Assembly (NCBI RefSeq): GCF_010669225.1
Contig: NZ_CP048627.1
Span: 744,001-808,000, forward strand
DNA from: Megamonas funiformis
GTDB lineage: Bacteria > Bacillota > Negativicutes > Selenomonadales > Selenomonadaceae
Reading direction: 5' to 3'
Length of the DNA: 64,000 nt
Shown here: positions 35,968-45,113 of the stretch, piece after piece
Layout of the letters: each line of letters begins with the position of its first letter
Numbering within the stretch: the first letter of the stretch is position 1
The notes under the pieces: model-generated
The model's database searches: none
The model's input: only the letters and a program-made list of their open reading frames with translations
What the model was told of the DNA's origin: nothing
Made by a program: the position numbers and the translations under genes

Positions 35968-37356
35968 TCACTCCTCGATAGGATCGTTAAAGCCGATTAT
36001 TAATGTGGCGATAAAGCCGAAAATATAGGCTGTGAAAAGTCCGATTAAATAGCAAAGCATTTTATCTGTACTAGCTGTGAGTGGTAGACCAGATAAGCCA
36101 ATGGAGGTAGCACCTACATGGAAAAATGCTTGGACTGCACCACCGAAAGCACCGCCGATACAAGCGGAGATAAATGGTTTACCAAGTGGTAAGGTTACGC
36201 CGTAAATCAAAGGTTCGCCAATGCCCATGAAGCCGACAGGAAGGGCAGAAGCTATGGTTTGTTTTAATTTTTGATTTTTAGTTTTGAGATATACAGCGAT
36301 AGAAGCACCGACTTGCCCTGCGCCTGCCATGGCTAATATAGGTAAAAGGATAGTAACGCCGTATTGATTGAGCAGTTCGGCGTGAATAGGTGTGAGTCCC
36401 TGGTGAAGACCAGTCATAACGAGTGGCAAGAAGATACCGCCGATGATAAAGCCAGTGATAGCACCACCGGAATTAATTGCAGATGTTACGAGTACGCCGA
36501 TAGTCTCGGCGATGATACCGCCGATAGGTTGTAAGATGAATAGAGCAGGGAAAGTGGCGATTAAGATTACGAGTAGTGGCGTTAAGAATAAATCTAAAAT
36601 TTTTGGCACGATTTTGTGTAATTTGTTTTCTAACCATGAGGAAAAAGCTACTACTAATAAGACGGCAACGATACCACCACGACCTGCGAGTAAATCTATA
36701 TTAAATAGGCTGATATTGTTGAGCATGGGGTGTGTGATGATGGCTGCCATTGTACCACCGAGCATAGGAGAAGCGTGGAATTCTTTGGCGGTGTTGATGC
36801 CGACAAAGATATTTAAGCCGAAAAATACAGCATTTCCTGCTATTTGTAAAACTTGGATTGCAGGGTAGTTTGTAAGTGTAGGATCAATTTTAAAAGCGAT
36901 ATTTAATAATCCTGTGATTAAACCGCAAGCGATAAATGCAGGTATAAGTGGCATGAAGATATTAGAAATGCGTTTCAATAATAATTTAAAAGGTGTAGCA
37001 TTTTTTTTGCGGATTTGTTGATGAAGTTCTTCGGCATTGCCAAATTGTTTTTGATTGTTATTTGTATCTTGATTTGTATTTTGAGCATTAGTTTCAAGAT
37101 TTTTATTTGCATATAATTTTTTGAATTCAGAAGTTACTTCATTTACTTTTCCAGGGCCTAAGATGATTTGTAGTTCATTATCATTTAAGTTTACGCCTAA
37201 GACGTTAGGAATATTTTTTAATTCTTTTAAGGGTAAATTAGCGATATCTTCTGTGTTTAATTGTAAGCGAAGTCTAGTCATACAATTAGTTATTTTTAAG
37301 ATAGAAAATGACTTCATAAGTTCATAGATAGCAAAAGCTGTTTGTTGTAAATTCAT
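35968..37356 (-). CDS. murP: PTS N-acetylmuramic acid transporter, EIIBC
   Basis: 462 residues: an N-terminal EIIB domain with phosphocysteine Cys25 in ITNCMTRLR, a polar Asn/Gln-rich linker at about 92-110, then an EIIC membrane domain of around ten helices with the GIGEPLIYGVTLP motif. It imports and phosphorylates MurNAc or MurNAc-containing disaccharides. There is no EIIA domain, so it must borrow one encoded elsewhere (Crr type). The identity is supported by murQ upstream and mupG downstream. Confidence 0.92.
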   Translation of the reverse strand: MNLQQTAFAIYELMKSFSILKITNCMTRLRLQLNTEDIANLPLKELKNIPNVLGVNLNDNELQIILGPGKVNEVTSEFKKLYANKNLETNAQNTNQDTNNNQKQFGNAEELHQQIRKKNATPFKLLLKRISNIFMPLIPAFIACGLITGLLNIAFKIDPTLTNYPAIQVLQIAGNAVFFGLNIFVGINTAKEFHASPMLGGTMAAIITHPMLNNISLFNIDLLAGRGGIVAVLLVVAFSSWLENKLHKIVPKILDLFLTPLLVILIATFPALFILQPIGGIIAETIGVLVTSAINSGGAITGFIIGGIFLPLVMTGLHQGLTPIHAELLNQYGVTILLPILAMAGAGQVGASIAVYLKTKNQKLKQTIASALPVGFMGIGEPLIYGVTLPLGKPFISACIGGAFGGAVQAFFHVGATSIGLSGLPLTASTDKMLCYLIGLFTAYIFGFIATLIIGFNDPIEE

Positions 37357-37369
37357 AGAAACCTCGCAA

Positions 37370-38275
37370 TTATTTTTTCATACTATTTAATGATTTGGAG
37401 ATAAAACCTTCATTATTATTTAAGCTAGAGAGTGCTTCTTCATAGGAGATATTGGCAAGTAACATTAAAATTGCAGGTTTTACTTTGCCTTGAGTGATAG
37501 CTAAAGTATCAATAGCAGTTTGTCGGTCGCAATTAGTAGCTTCCATTAATATACGTCTTGCTCTTTCTTCGAGTTTTTTATTAGATGATTTTACATCAAC
37601 CATTAAATTGCTATAGACTTTACCCAATTTTATCATGGTACAAGTAGAGAGCATATTTAAAATCATTTTTTGGGCAGTACCTGCTTTCATGCGTGTGCTA
37701 CCTGTGATTGCTTCTGGGCCAGTCAAAGCTTCAATGGCGATTTTTGCATGGGAGCTGATTTCACTATTACTAGTACAACTGATGGCGATAGTCAAGGCAT
37801 TTATGCTATTGGCAAAATCTAATCCGCCGATTACATAAGGAGTTCTACCGCTGGCTGCGATACCGACAACACAGTCTTTGGCGGATAAATTTTTTGCTTG
37901 TAAATCTTCTTGAGCAAGAGTCAAAGAATCTTCTGCACCTTCTTGAGCTTTGAAGATTGCATTATAACCACCTGCGATAATTCCCTGTACCATTTCAGGG
38001 TCAGTGCTGTAAGTTGGTGGACATTCCACAGCGTCTAAGATGCCAAGTCTGCCTGATGTGCCAGCACCGATATAAAATAAGCGTCCGCCGTCTTTGAGGC
38101 GAGATGTGATTTCATCAACAGCCATGGCAATCTGTGGCAATACATTACGGATAGCGATAGCTACGCGTTTGTCTTCTTCATTTAGAAGCATACACATTTC
38201 CAAAGTGGATACATTATCAATATTTAATGTATAAGGATTGCGTTTTTCAGTTAAGAGATTGTTTAAATTTATCAT
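37370..38275 (-). CDS. murQ: N-acetylmuramic acid 6-phosphate etherase
   Basis: Splits the lactyl ether of MurNAc-6-phosphate to give GlcNAc-6-phosphate and D-lactate. 301 residues with a SIS sugar-phosphate domain: FYIGAGTSGRLGILDAVECPPTY, in which Glu84 is the catalytic acid, and STRMKAGTAQKMILN. It leads the minus-strand operon with murP and mupG and has a good promoter 43 bases upstream. No MurR-type regulator is adjacent. Confidence 0.96.
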   Translation of the reverse strand: MINLNNLLTEKRNPYTLNIDNVSTLEMCMLLNEEDKRVAIAIRNVLPQIAMAVDEITSRLKDGGRLFYIGAGTSGRLGILDAVECPPTYSTDPEMVQGIIAGGYNAIFKAQEGAEDSLTLAQEDLQAKNLSAKDCVVGIAASGRTPYVIGGLDFANSINALTIAISCTSNSEISSHAKIAIEALTGPEAITGSTRMKAGTAQKMILNMLSTCTMIKLGKVYSNLMVDVKSSNKKLEERARRILMEATNCDRQTAIDTLAITQGKVKPAILMLLANISYEEALSSLNNNEGFISKSLNSMKK

Positions 38276-38317
38276 AAATAAAAGATACTCCTTTAAAAAT
38301 ATTTAATACATTTTTTC

Positions 38318-38346
38318 ATTATAGATAATGGCTTTTTTATTGGCAA
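38318..38346 (-). promoter_or_regulatory. Promoter of murQ-murP-mupG
   Basis: On the minus strand TTGCCA (38341-38346) and a perfect TATAAT (38318-38323) are separated by 17 bases. Confidence 0.75.
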
Positions 38347-38470
38347 GGATAAGCTAGAAAATTTTAATTAATTTTAAATAATATTTTAAGTATAATTTAA
38401 TTTTTTCATGATATATTTAATATATAAGATGTACATAAATAAAAAAAGATGTATAAAAGGTTGTGTAAAT

Positions 38471-38737
38471 ATGTTAAAATTAATTAAAGGACGTTTGAAA
38501 AATTTTATAGGAATAATAGCCTTAGCATGTTTTTTGTGTAGCCCTGTGAGTTATGCTGTACAATTATCCACAGTAAGTGCAGCTCCTCGTCATGAAGAAA
38601 GACATGATCCACCACCTCCTCCACCAAAACATGATAGACACGATAAAGATGATGATAATGATTACGATAAAGGAGATATCACAACTGCCGTGTTAATTGG
38701 TGGCGTAATTGGTGCAGTAATTGCTAAAAATACTTGA
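38471..38737 (+). CDS. Small secreted Asp/Pro/His-rich protein, copy 1
   Basis: 88 residues from ATG 38471, with AAAGG 10 bases upstream; a longer ORF start at 38408 is less likely. It has a basic start, a hydrophobic signal (IIALACFLCSPVSYA) and a likely signal peptidase site after VSAA. A charged low-complexity centre follows with a run of six prolines and many Asp, His and Lys. The end is a conserved DYDKGDIT(T/A)AVLIGGVIGA(V/I)IAKNT glycine-zipper-like helix. It is clearly paralogous to the next gene. I recognise no named family. Confidence 0.7.
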   Translation: MLKLIKGRLKNFIGIIALACFLCSPVSYAVQLSTVSAAPRHEERHDPPPPPPKHDRHDKDDDNDYDKGDITTAVLIGGVIGAVIAKNT

Positions 38738-38784
38738 TGTTTAATTTAATATGTATATAACTTTTAGATAGGGAGGATAGCAAA

Positions 38785-39264
38785 ATGAAAGAATTATTTT
38801 CTAAGCGAGCGAAAAAAATTATAACAACTGTATCATTATCTTGTTTCTTATGCAGTCCAGTGAGTTATGTTTGTAGTATGAATCAAGCTTCAGCAGCAGC
38901 TTTGAATACAAATGTTGCTTATGAACAGCAATTCAATACAGTCGGCTTTGATAAAGATGATCATTGGAATAGGGGTCGCTCTGATGAGGATAAGGATTGG
39001 AAAAAACCACCTCCACCTCGAGATGATGACAGAGATGATAAGCGACCACCTCGTCATGATAGAGACGATGATGATTGGACTCCACCACCACCTCGTCATG
39101 ATGATGATGACGATGATTGGGATAGAGATAGACCTCCACGTCATGACCGTGACGATAGAGATGACCGCGATGATGATAGCGACAAAGATTATGATAAAGG
39201 CGATATCACAGCTGCAGTATTAATCGGCGGTGTAATCGGTGCTATCATTGCTAAAAACACTTAA
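38785..39264 (+). CDS. Small secreted Asp/Pro/Arg/His-rich protein, copy 2
   Basis: 159 residues with AGGGAGG before the ATG. The signal peptide (SLSCFLCSPVSYV) and the C-terminal GDITAAVLIGGVIGAIIAKNT helix are shared with copy 1. The centre is expanded into repeats of PPPPRHDDD and DRDDRD type, strongly acidic with interspersed His and Arg and many Trp. The centre could bind metal or act as a flexible spacer in the periplasm; that is inference. The C-terminal helix could insert in a membrane. It faces the TonB receptor gene tail to tail. Confidence 0.75.
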   Translation: MKELFSKRAKKIITTVSLSCFLCSPVSYVCSMNQASAAALNTNVAYEQQFNTVGFDKDDHWNRGRSDEDKDWKKPPPPRDDDRDDKRPPRHDRDDDDWTPPPPRHDDDDDDWDRDRPPRHDRDDRDDRDDDSDKDYDKGDITAAVLIGGVIGAIIAKNT

Positions 39265-39319
39265 TAATATTATTAAATGATTTGAAAATTAAATATCGCA
39301 AAATAAATAAGCAAAAAAT

Positions 39320-39356
39320 AAAAGGTAGATTATATATAAATTAATCTACCTTTTTG
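39320..39356. terminator. Bidirectional terminator between the secreted-protein pair and the TonB receptor gene
   Basis: A 13 bp stem (AAAAGGTAGATTA and its complement) has A- and T-rich flanks on both sides. Confidence 0.85.
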
Positions 39357-39376
39357 TTTTTTATTTATATTTTAGT

Positions 39377-41287
39377 TTAGAAATTATATTCCATACCCAT
39401 GAGTACAGTTCTACCAGGAGCAGGGCAATCTCCATCTAAGAAAGAGCCGATAGTTTCACAAGATACATTGGTGATATTGGCTAATTTCAGATATGTTGAC
39501 CATTGGTCATTGATTTTATAATTGAGATTAGCGTCAAGTATATAATAATTGCTATCGCTATAATAATTTGTATCTCTACCAGATACAGCATTTAGTAAAA
39601 TATTATTATGCCATGTATCATCATGATAACTAAAGCGAAGTTTATAGCTATTTGGAGCTACTGCATTGACATCAGTTTGATTGCCGTTACCATCAGCAAA
39701 ATCAGTATGTGCAATTGTACGAGTATAAGCAAGCGACATATCATATTTTGGACTGAAAATTTTATTATATTCTAATTGGAAACCGCGTTTTTTCTGATTT
39801 TCAAAATTTACAGCATGAAATTTATTATGTTCATATCGCCAGCCTAATGGATCATCTATATTTTCTAGGAAAGCATTGAAATTGATATTGCTTGTAGGAT
39901 TTAATTTATAGCGTACACCTAGACTGCCTTTATAACCTGTTTCTGGTCGCAAACTAGGATTTCCTTGAATATGAGCATTATTAAAATATAAATCATCTAA
40001 AAATGGCGTAGCATAAATTTGACTCAAAGAAGCGTAGATAACAGTATTTTCATCAGGTTTATAATCTAAAGCACCATTAGAAACATATTTTCCACCGAAT
40101 TCACTGTTATTATTGTAAGCAGATGTTCCAGTCAGTGTTAACTTATCAAAACGGCGAGTGCTTTGTAGGTAAACGGAAAAATTATCCATAGATTTATTAT
40201 AATTGCCACTGAAAATATTATTGTAATCATTGTTGATATTATCAACTTCATCTTTACGATAAGTAAGTCCCGCAGAAATGGTGTGGTCTTTACTGATTTT
40301 CCAAGCATCATGCCAATCGATACCTTGAGTAGTATTTTCCCAGCGACTATAAGTTTTTTCATCTTCTTGATTGATGAAGCCAGTAGGAATATAGCTATCT
40401 CCTTGAGTATAATAGTGGTAAATGGCTAAAAATGCTGGAGTATCAGTATTTTCTTTATAATTATAAGTGAGTGCGAAATGGTTGATTAATTTTTCATAAT
40501 TATAATCCTGTGGATAACTTTTGGATATCCAAGTGCCTGTATCGTTGCTTAGATGACCATAGTCAAAAGTTAAAGAAGTGTTGTCGGTCAATTTCTTATC
40601 AATGCGATAAGCCATTTCACGGCGATTGTTGTCGGAATTTGGCATTTCATGAGTGTGGTCATCTGTGCCTTTATATTTCATATAATCGACATTATCAAAG
40701 CCACCAGTAGCTACCCATGACCAATCATCTAAGCTACCGCTTGTTATGGCTTTAACTTTCCAAGAGCCGTGTTCACCAGCAGCTAAATCAACAGTTGTTT
40801 CATGTTTATCGCCTTTTTTAGTAACGATATTGATAGCCCCAGCAGGAGTATCATAATTTAAATATGTAGAACCAACTGCACCATGAAGAATTTCGATGCG
40901 TTCTACATTCATTATAGATGGCAATAAATCTAAATCATAAGATGCACGACCGCTCATGATACCTTTATTCATATTCATGCGACGACCATCAACGAAGATA
41001 GCTACTCTATCATCTCCATCAATGCGCACTACCATATGAGAAGTATTCAGTGAGCCTGAATTTACAATTACCCCATTAGCATAGGAAAGAGCTTCTGCTA
41101 GATTTTTATAGTGATTATCATGGATTTGTTCTTTGGTGATGATTGTAGTATAGCTAGGTGTAGCGATGAGATTATTGTTTTCTATTAGACTGTGAGCATT
41201 GGGTGTTTCATTGGCAAATGTAGTAGGCATAAAACAGCCAAATGCACTGAGAGTTAGTAATAAAGAAAGAGATTTTTTGTAATACAT
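39377..41287 (-). CDS. TonB-dependent outer-membrane receptor
   Basis: 636 residues. It has a signal peptide (to about residue 25, FANE), then a plug domain with the TTIITKEQI start, VRIDGDDRVAIFVDGRRM and VERIEILHGAVGSTYLNYDTPAGAINIVTKKG. A beta barrel follows, rich in aromatic alternating strands, with the receptor motif SLRPETGYKGSLGVRYK and a terminal phenylalanine. It takes up a siderophore, haem, cobalamin or similar ligand; the sequence does not say which. It is the second gene after the unrecognised membrane protein, 16 bases away. It demonstrates an outer membrane in this organism. Confidence 0.93.
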   Translation of the reverse strand: MYYKKSLSLLLTLSAFGCFMPTTFANETPNAHSLIENNNLIATPSYTTIITKEQIHDNHYKNLAEALSYANGVIVNSGSLNTSHMVVRIDGDDRVAIFVDGRRMNMNKGIMSGRASYDLDLLPSIMNVERIEILHGAVGSTYLNYDTPAGAINIVTKKGDKHETTVDLAAGEHGSWKVKAITSGSLDDWSWVATGGFDNVDYMKYKGTDDHTHEMPNSDNNRREMAYRIDKKLTDNTSLTFDYGHLSNDTGTWISKSYPQDYNYEKLINHFALTYNYKENTDTPAFLAIYHYYTQGDSYIPTGFINQEDEKTYSRWENTTQGIDWHDAWKISKDHTISAGLTYRKDEVDNINNDYNNIFSGNYNKSMDNFSVYLQSTRRFDKLTLTGTSAYNNNSEFGGKYVSNGALDYKPDENTVIYASLSQIYATPFLDDLYFNNAHIQGNPSLRPETGYKGSLGVRYKLNPTSNINFNAFLENIDDPLGWRYEHNKFHAVNFENQKKRGFQLEYNKIFSPKYDMSLAYTRTIAHTDFADGNGNQTDVNAVAPNSYKLRFSYHDDTWHNNILLNAVSGRDTNYYSDSNYYILDANLNYKINDQWSTYLKLANITNVSCETIGSFLDGDCPAPGRTVLMGMEYNF

Positions 41288-41303
41288 AGAAGATGCTCCT
41301 TAA

Positions 41304-42209
41304 TTAGAATTTTTGTCGTTGGATTTTATAATAAAGGTAAAAAACAATGAGATATGAACATATCTTTCGTAGAAAATAACTGCAAAGATAGATTAATCTT
41401 AAGCGGATTTTTTTGATTAATAATGATATTTTATGATAGATTAAAGCCATGAGAAATAAGAATATATTCATCTTTGAAGTTCGTCTTTGAATTAAATCAT
41501 ATAGATGAATGAGCGTATTAGTAATTAATTTACCGATCAAAGTACCTAATTGTGAAGTCAATAAACTCAAAGTGGCGATGATGATTAAAGTGATATCTAC
41601 ACCAATAAAATAAATGGTGCTGATACCGAGTAGAGGAATAATTATCCAAAATAGCAATTTAATCAATAATACGTTGAAAAACATCATTAAAAGATTGCGT
41701 AAGAGACGTTTAGCCAAATTGGCATGAGTGATGATGAATTTATGAAGTCGTGAAAAAGCTTGTCGCAAAGGAAATAAAGACCTAATAAATAAACGGATGT
41801 CTTTTAAGCGTTGACGTAAATAGTCAAATAATTGCAAAAAAAATTGACGTAAATCATGAGGCAGACTGCGTAAGATATTATAGAGATTGGTAGGAGAAAA
41901 ATTCAGCAAGAATGATTTCATTATGCGTAGAATATCATTAGTTGAAGGTATTAAATTATGAAAATTAGTGGCAATTTGTTTTATAGAAGAGAGGATATCT
42001 TTTAGTGAATTAAGCGATAGATTTAAATTCATCAAATGTTGAATGAAGTTGCTGAGTGGTAAAGGTAAGACTGTGAAAAACAAACAAATAATGACACCGA
42101 AAAAACGAAAAATAATGATGAGTAAAAAATGACGTAAAAATAAAAATGGTTTTCGTTTAAAGGCACGAAAGCGTAATTTAAATTTTTTTTGTTGTTTGCG
42201 TAAAATCAT
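41304..42209 (-). CDS. Unrecognised highly basic membrane protein upstream of the TonB receptor
   Basis: 301 residues, unusually rich in Leu, Ile, Phe, Arg and Lys. It has a basic N-terminus (LRKQQKKFKLRFRAFKRK), a hydrophobic segment at about 25-55 and an amphipathic middle (55-180). A clear membrane hairpin follows around 185-230 (FWIIIPLLGISTIYFIGVDITLIIIATLSLL), and a basic hydrophobic tail ends the protein. It is probably an inner-membrane protein. I do not recognise the family. It is first gene of a two-gene unit with the receptor, so it may serve uptake of the same ligand (inference). Confidence 0.65.
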   Translation of the reverse strand: MILRKQQKKFKLRFRAFKRKPFLFLRHFLLIIIFRFFGVIICLFFTVLPLPLSNFIQHLMNLNLSLNSLKDILSSIKQIATNFHNLIPSTNDILRIMKSFLLNFSPTNLYNILRSLPHDLRQFFLQLFDYLRQRLKDIRLFIRSLFPLRQAFSRLHKFIITHANLAKRLLRNLLMMFFNVLLIKLLFWIIIPLLGISTIYFIGVDITLIIIATLSLLTSQLGTLIGKLITNTLIHLYDLIQRRTSKMNIFLFLMALIYHKISLLIKKIRLRLIYLCSYFLRKICSYLIVFYLYYKIQRQKF

Positions 42210-42290
42210 ATAGATACCCTAAAAATGTGTTTTTTTATAGTATATAATTTTTAGAACTAGATTATCAAGGAATTATAGGGAAAGATATAT

Positions 42291-42343
42291 AAAAAAAGAC
42301 TATATTTAAACTAAGAGAAATTTTTAGTCTAAATATAGTCTTT
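42291..42343 (-). terminator. Terminator of the biotin operon
   Basis: On the minus strand AAAGACTATATTTA pairs with TAAATATAGTCTTT (extended by ACT/AGT) and is followed by a T7 run. Confidence 0.85.
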
Positions 42344-42347
42344 AATT

Positions 42348-43700
42348 TTAGGAATTTAAAACTTCATTTATGGAAGTATGGCAAATGGAAATGGCTTTAT
42401 CTAATGTTTGTTTATCGATATTTAATGGCGGATTGAAATACAATACATCACCTAGAGGGCGAAGTAACAAACCTTTTTGGAGGGCATTTTTATATATTTG
42501 ATAGCCAAGACGTTTTTTGCTGTCGAAAGCTTCTTTTGTATCTTTATCTTTTACAAGTTCAATGGCATTTATCAAGCCTAAATGGCGGATTTCACCGACA
42601 TTTTTATGATTAGCAAAAGTTGCTTGTAATTTTTCATGGAGATATTTTGCCGTATCTTGAGCTTTGGCTAAAATATTTTCTTCACGCAATATTTTTTGTA
42701 CGGCTAAAGCAGCACTACAGCCTAATGGATTGCCACTATAAGTATGGCTGTGCATAAACGCTTTGCCTTCATTATAATCTGCATAAAAAGCATCATAGAT
42801 TTTTTGTGTAGTTATAGTTATCGCCATTGGCATATAGCCACCTGTCAAACCTTTGGAAATAGTCATGATATCAGGTGAAACATTTGTATAATCAAATGCA
42901 AACATTTTACCTGTGCGACCAAAGCCAGTTGCGATTTCATCAGCGATTAATAATACATTATATTCATCACAGAGTTTGCGAAGTTTTTCTAAATAAAGTG
43001 GCGGATAAATTCGCATACCAGCACTACCTTGAATGAGTGGTTCAACGATGACAGCTGCTAATTCATTGCCATATTTAGCGAAATCTTCTTCGGCATGCAC
43101 GAAACATTCACATTTGCAAGTTTCACGATTTTGATGATAAGGGCAACGATAACAATCTGGTGCTGATGTATGTACAGCATTCATGAGCATTGGTTTGTAG
43201 ATTTTTGCATATAAATCCATGCTACCTACGGATAAAGCACCGATTGTTTCACCGTGATAACCTTCAGATAAACACATGAAACGCTGTTTTTGTGGATTGC
43301 CTGTCTGATAATGGTATTGGAAAGCCATCTTTAAAGCACATTCTACAGAAGCAGAGCCATTATCACTGAAATTGAATTTGCATAAACCTTTAGGCACGAC
43401 TTTAATCAATTCCTGACAAAGTTTGATAGCTGGTTTATGTGAAAGATTGGCAAAAATAACATGTTCTAGATTATCTAATTGATTTTTGATTGCTTCATTG
43501 ATTTTAGGATTGGCATGTCCTAAGAGATTGCACCACCATGAGCTGATGATGTCGATATATTCTTTGCCATTGATATCATAAAGATAAGAACCTTTCCCAT
43601 GGTCGATAACGATAGGTTTTAATTCTTCATAATCTTTCATCTGTGAGCAAGGGTGCCAGATATATTTTAAATCTTCATCTATCCAATTAATATTACACAT
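42348..43700 (-). CDS. bioA: Adenosylmethionine-8-amino-7-oxononanoate aminotransferase
   Basis: PLP enzyme of biotin synthesis that makes 7,8-diaminopelargonate with SAM as amino donor. 450 residues of the class III aminotransferase family. The characteristic IWHPCSQMKDYE is near the N-terminus, SSWWCNLLGHANP follows, and the PLP lysine is in TISKGLTGGYMPMA. A cysteine-rich stretch with CYRCPYHQNRETCKCEC at about 178-194 is a feature of the BioA type seen in Firmicutes. It is last gene of bioY-bioD-bioA. bioB and bioF are not present here. Confidence 0.95.
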   Translation of the reverse strand: MCNINWIDEDLKYIWHPCSQMKDYEELKPIVIDHGKGSYLYDINGKEYIDIISSWWCNLLGHANPKINEAIKNQLDNLEHVIFANLSHKPAIKLCQELIKVVPKGLCKFNFSDNGSASVECALKMAFQYHYQTGNPQKQRFMCLSEGYHGETIGALSVGSMDLYAKIYKPMLMNAVHTSAPDCYRCPYHQNRETCKCECFVHAEEDFAKYGNELAAVIVEPLIQGSAGMRIYPPLYLEKLRKLCDEYNVLLIADEIATGFGRTGKMFAFDYTNVSPDIMTISKGLTGGYMPMAITITTQKIYDAFYADYNEGKAFMHSHTYSGNPLGCSAALAVQKILREENILAKAQDTAKYLHEKLQATFANHKNVGEIRHLGLINAIELVKDKDTKEAFDSKKRLGYQIYKNALQKGLLLRPLGDVLYFNPPLNIDKQTLDKAISICHTSINEVLNS

Positions 43701-43752
43701 AAAATCAATCCATTTCTTTTAAATTTAATATTTAATTGTAGTTAGTTTTTAA

Positions 43753-44421
43753 TTATAAATATAAACTTGCTAAAAATTTAGCATCAATGTCGATATCTTT
43801 ATCATTTGGTTTTACTAAAGCTATGACAGGAATATCAGTTAAGTCTTCAATCATTTTGATATTATCTTCTTGCATAATACCACCAGTATAATTATTTAAA
43901 ATAATTCCCTGTACTTTAATATTTTGATGTTTTAAATATTCCACTGTTAATACTACAGAATTTATAGTGCCAAGACCAGCATCAGCGATAATCAATGTTG
44001 GTAGATGTAGCCATTTTACGATATCTGTGAGAAAATATTTAGCTTTATCATCATAGCGAATAGGGCAGATTATACCACCACTGCCTTCAACTGTTACATA
44101 ATCATAATTTTTTTGTACAGTAGCATAATCGGAAATTACAGTATCTTTTTCTACAGGATTGCCTTCGATTTTAGCAGCTAGATGAGGAGATACAGCATTT
44201 TTATATAGATAAGATAATAGAGTTTGCTCATCTTGGTGGATATTGGCAATGCGATTGACAAAGCCAGCATCACTTTCAGCGATATTATCAGCACCACTTA
44301 AAGCTGCTTTATAATATCCAGCATTGAAATTAGCTTCGCGAAGTTTTTTTACTAATAAGGCAGTAACATAAGTTTTGCCGATATCAGTACCAGTTGCAGT
44401 AATAAAAATACCTTTACTCAT
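43753..44421 (-). CDS. bioD: Dethiobiotin synthetase
   Basis: ATP-dependent ring closure of diaminopelargonate with CO2 to dethiobiotin. 222 residues. The P-loop GTDIGKT is at 11-17, the substrate-binding YYKAALSG follows, and VEGSGGIICPI is the second nucleotide motif. It sits between bioY and bioA in one operon. Confidence 0.95.
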   Translation of the reverse strand: MSKGIFITATGTDIGKTYVTALLVKKLREANFNAGYYKAALSGADNIAESDAGFVNRIANIHQDEQTLLSYLYKNAVSPHLAAKIEGNPVEKDTVISDYATVQKNYDYVTVEGSGGIICPIRYDDKAKYFLTDIVKWLHLPTLIIADAGLGTINSVVLTVEYLKHQNIKVQGIILNNYTGGIMQEDNIKMIEDLTDIPVIALVKPNDKDIDIDAKFLASLYL

Positions 44422-44444
44422 AAGACATCTCTTTTCTAAATAAT

Positions 44445-45014
44445 TTATTTATAATGTTTTAAATTAGGTATTAATTTTTTACCTAATATGGCAGCGAGAA
44501 TGCAAAGAACTATATCGCCAGGAACAGCTAATAAGAAACAATATAAAACTACAGGCCAAATACCAATAGGAGTGTTTAAATAAAAATTGTTGATGATATA
44601 TACATAGACCATACCAAAGGCATAGACGATTAAAAGATTGAGGAAGTTAACGCATAGTAGATAAATGAAAGATAATTTAGTGCGATTTTGTGTGAGATAT
44701 CCAGCGACATAAGCACCAAAGGCAAAACCAATTAGATAACCAAAAGTTGGCTGGAAAATATATCCAGGGCCACCGCCTTCAGTGAAAATAGGAATACCGA
44801 TTAAGCCAATGATTATATAAACACAGACACTGACAAAACCAAGATTAGCTCCTAAAAGAAGTCCAGCTAAAGTAGTAAATAATAATTGCAAAGTAAAAGG
44901 ACAAACTGGAACAGGAACTTTAATAAAAGCACCAATTGCGATTAAAGCTACGAATAAAGCCGATAAAATCATACTTTTCGTGGATAAGATTTCTTTTTTC
45001 TTTGTTAATATCAT
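44445..45014 (-). CDS. bioY: Biotin transporter S component BioY
   Basis: Integral membrane biotin-binding subunit of an ECF-type transporter, 189 residues with about six helices. The BioY features are VPVPVCPFTLQLLFTTLAGLLLG and PTFGYLIGFAFGAYVAGYL. I chose ATG 45014 because AGAGGG lies 6 bases upstream; the in-frame ATG at 45029 has none. It is first gene of the bio operon, behind a probable BirA operator. The ECF energising genes are not in the window. Confidence 0.93.
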   Translation of the reverse strand: MILTKKKEILSTKSMILSALFVALIAIGAFIKVPVPVCPFTLQLLFTTLAGLLLGANLGFVSVCVYIIIGLIGIPIFTEGGGPGYIFQPTFGYLIGFAFGAYVAGYLTQNRTKLSFIYLLCVNFLNLLIVYAFGMVYVYIINNFYLNTPIGIWPVVLYCFLLAVPGDIVLCILAAILGKKLIPNLKHYK

Positions 45015-45113
45015 AAAAATCCCTCTCATTTAATTATTTGTTAAGCGGTTCATTTTTTATATTAATTTTTATACCAATAAAGAAGATGAACATATAAACA
45101 ATAATTTATTGTT

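Noticed and set aside
38890-39223. Overlapping ORFs on both strands within the second Asp/Pro-rich gene
   Set aside because: They arise from the GAT/GAC-rich low-complexity DNA; only the plus-strand frame with signal peptide and conserved C-terminus is supported.
42252-42268. Fur box before the membrane protein/TonB receptor unit
   Set aside because: Only one TGATAAT half-site is present on the minus strand; the other half matches poorly.
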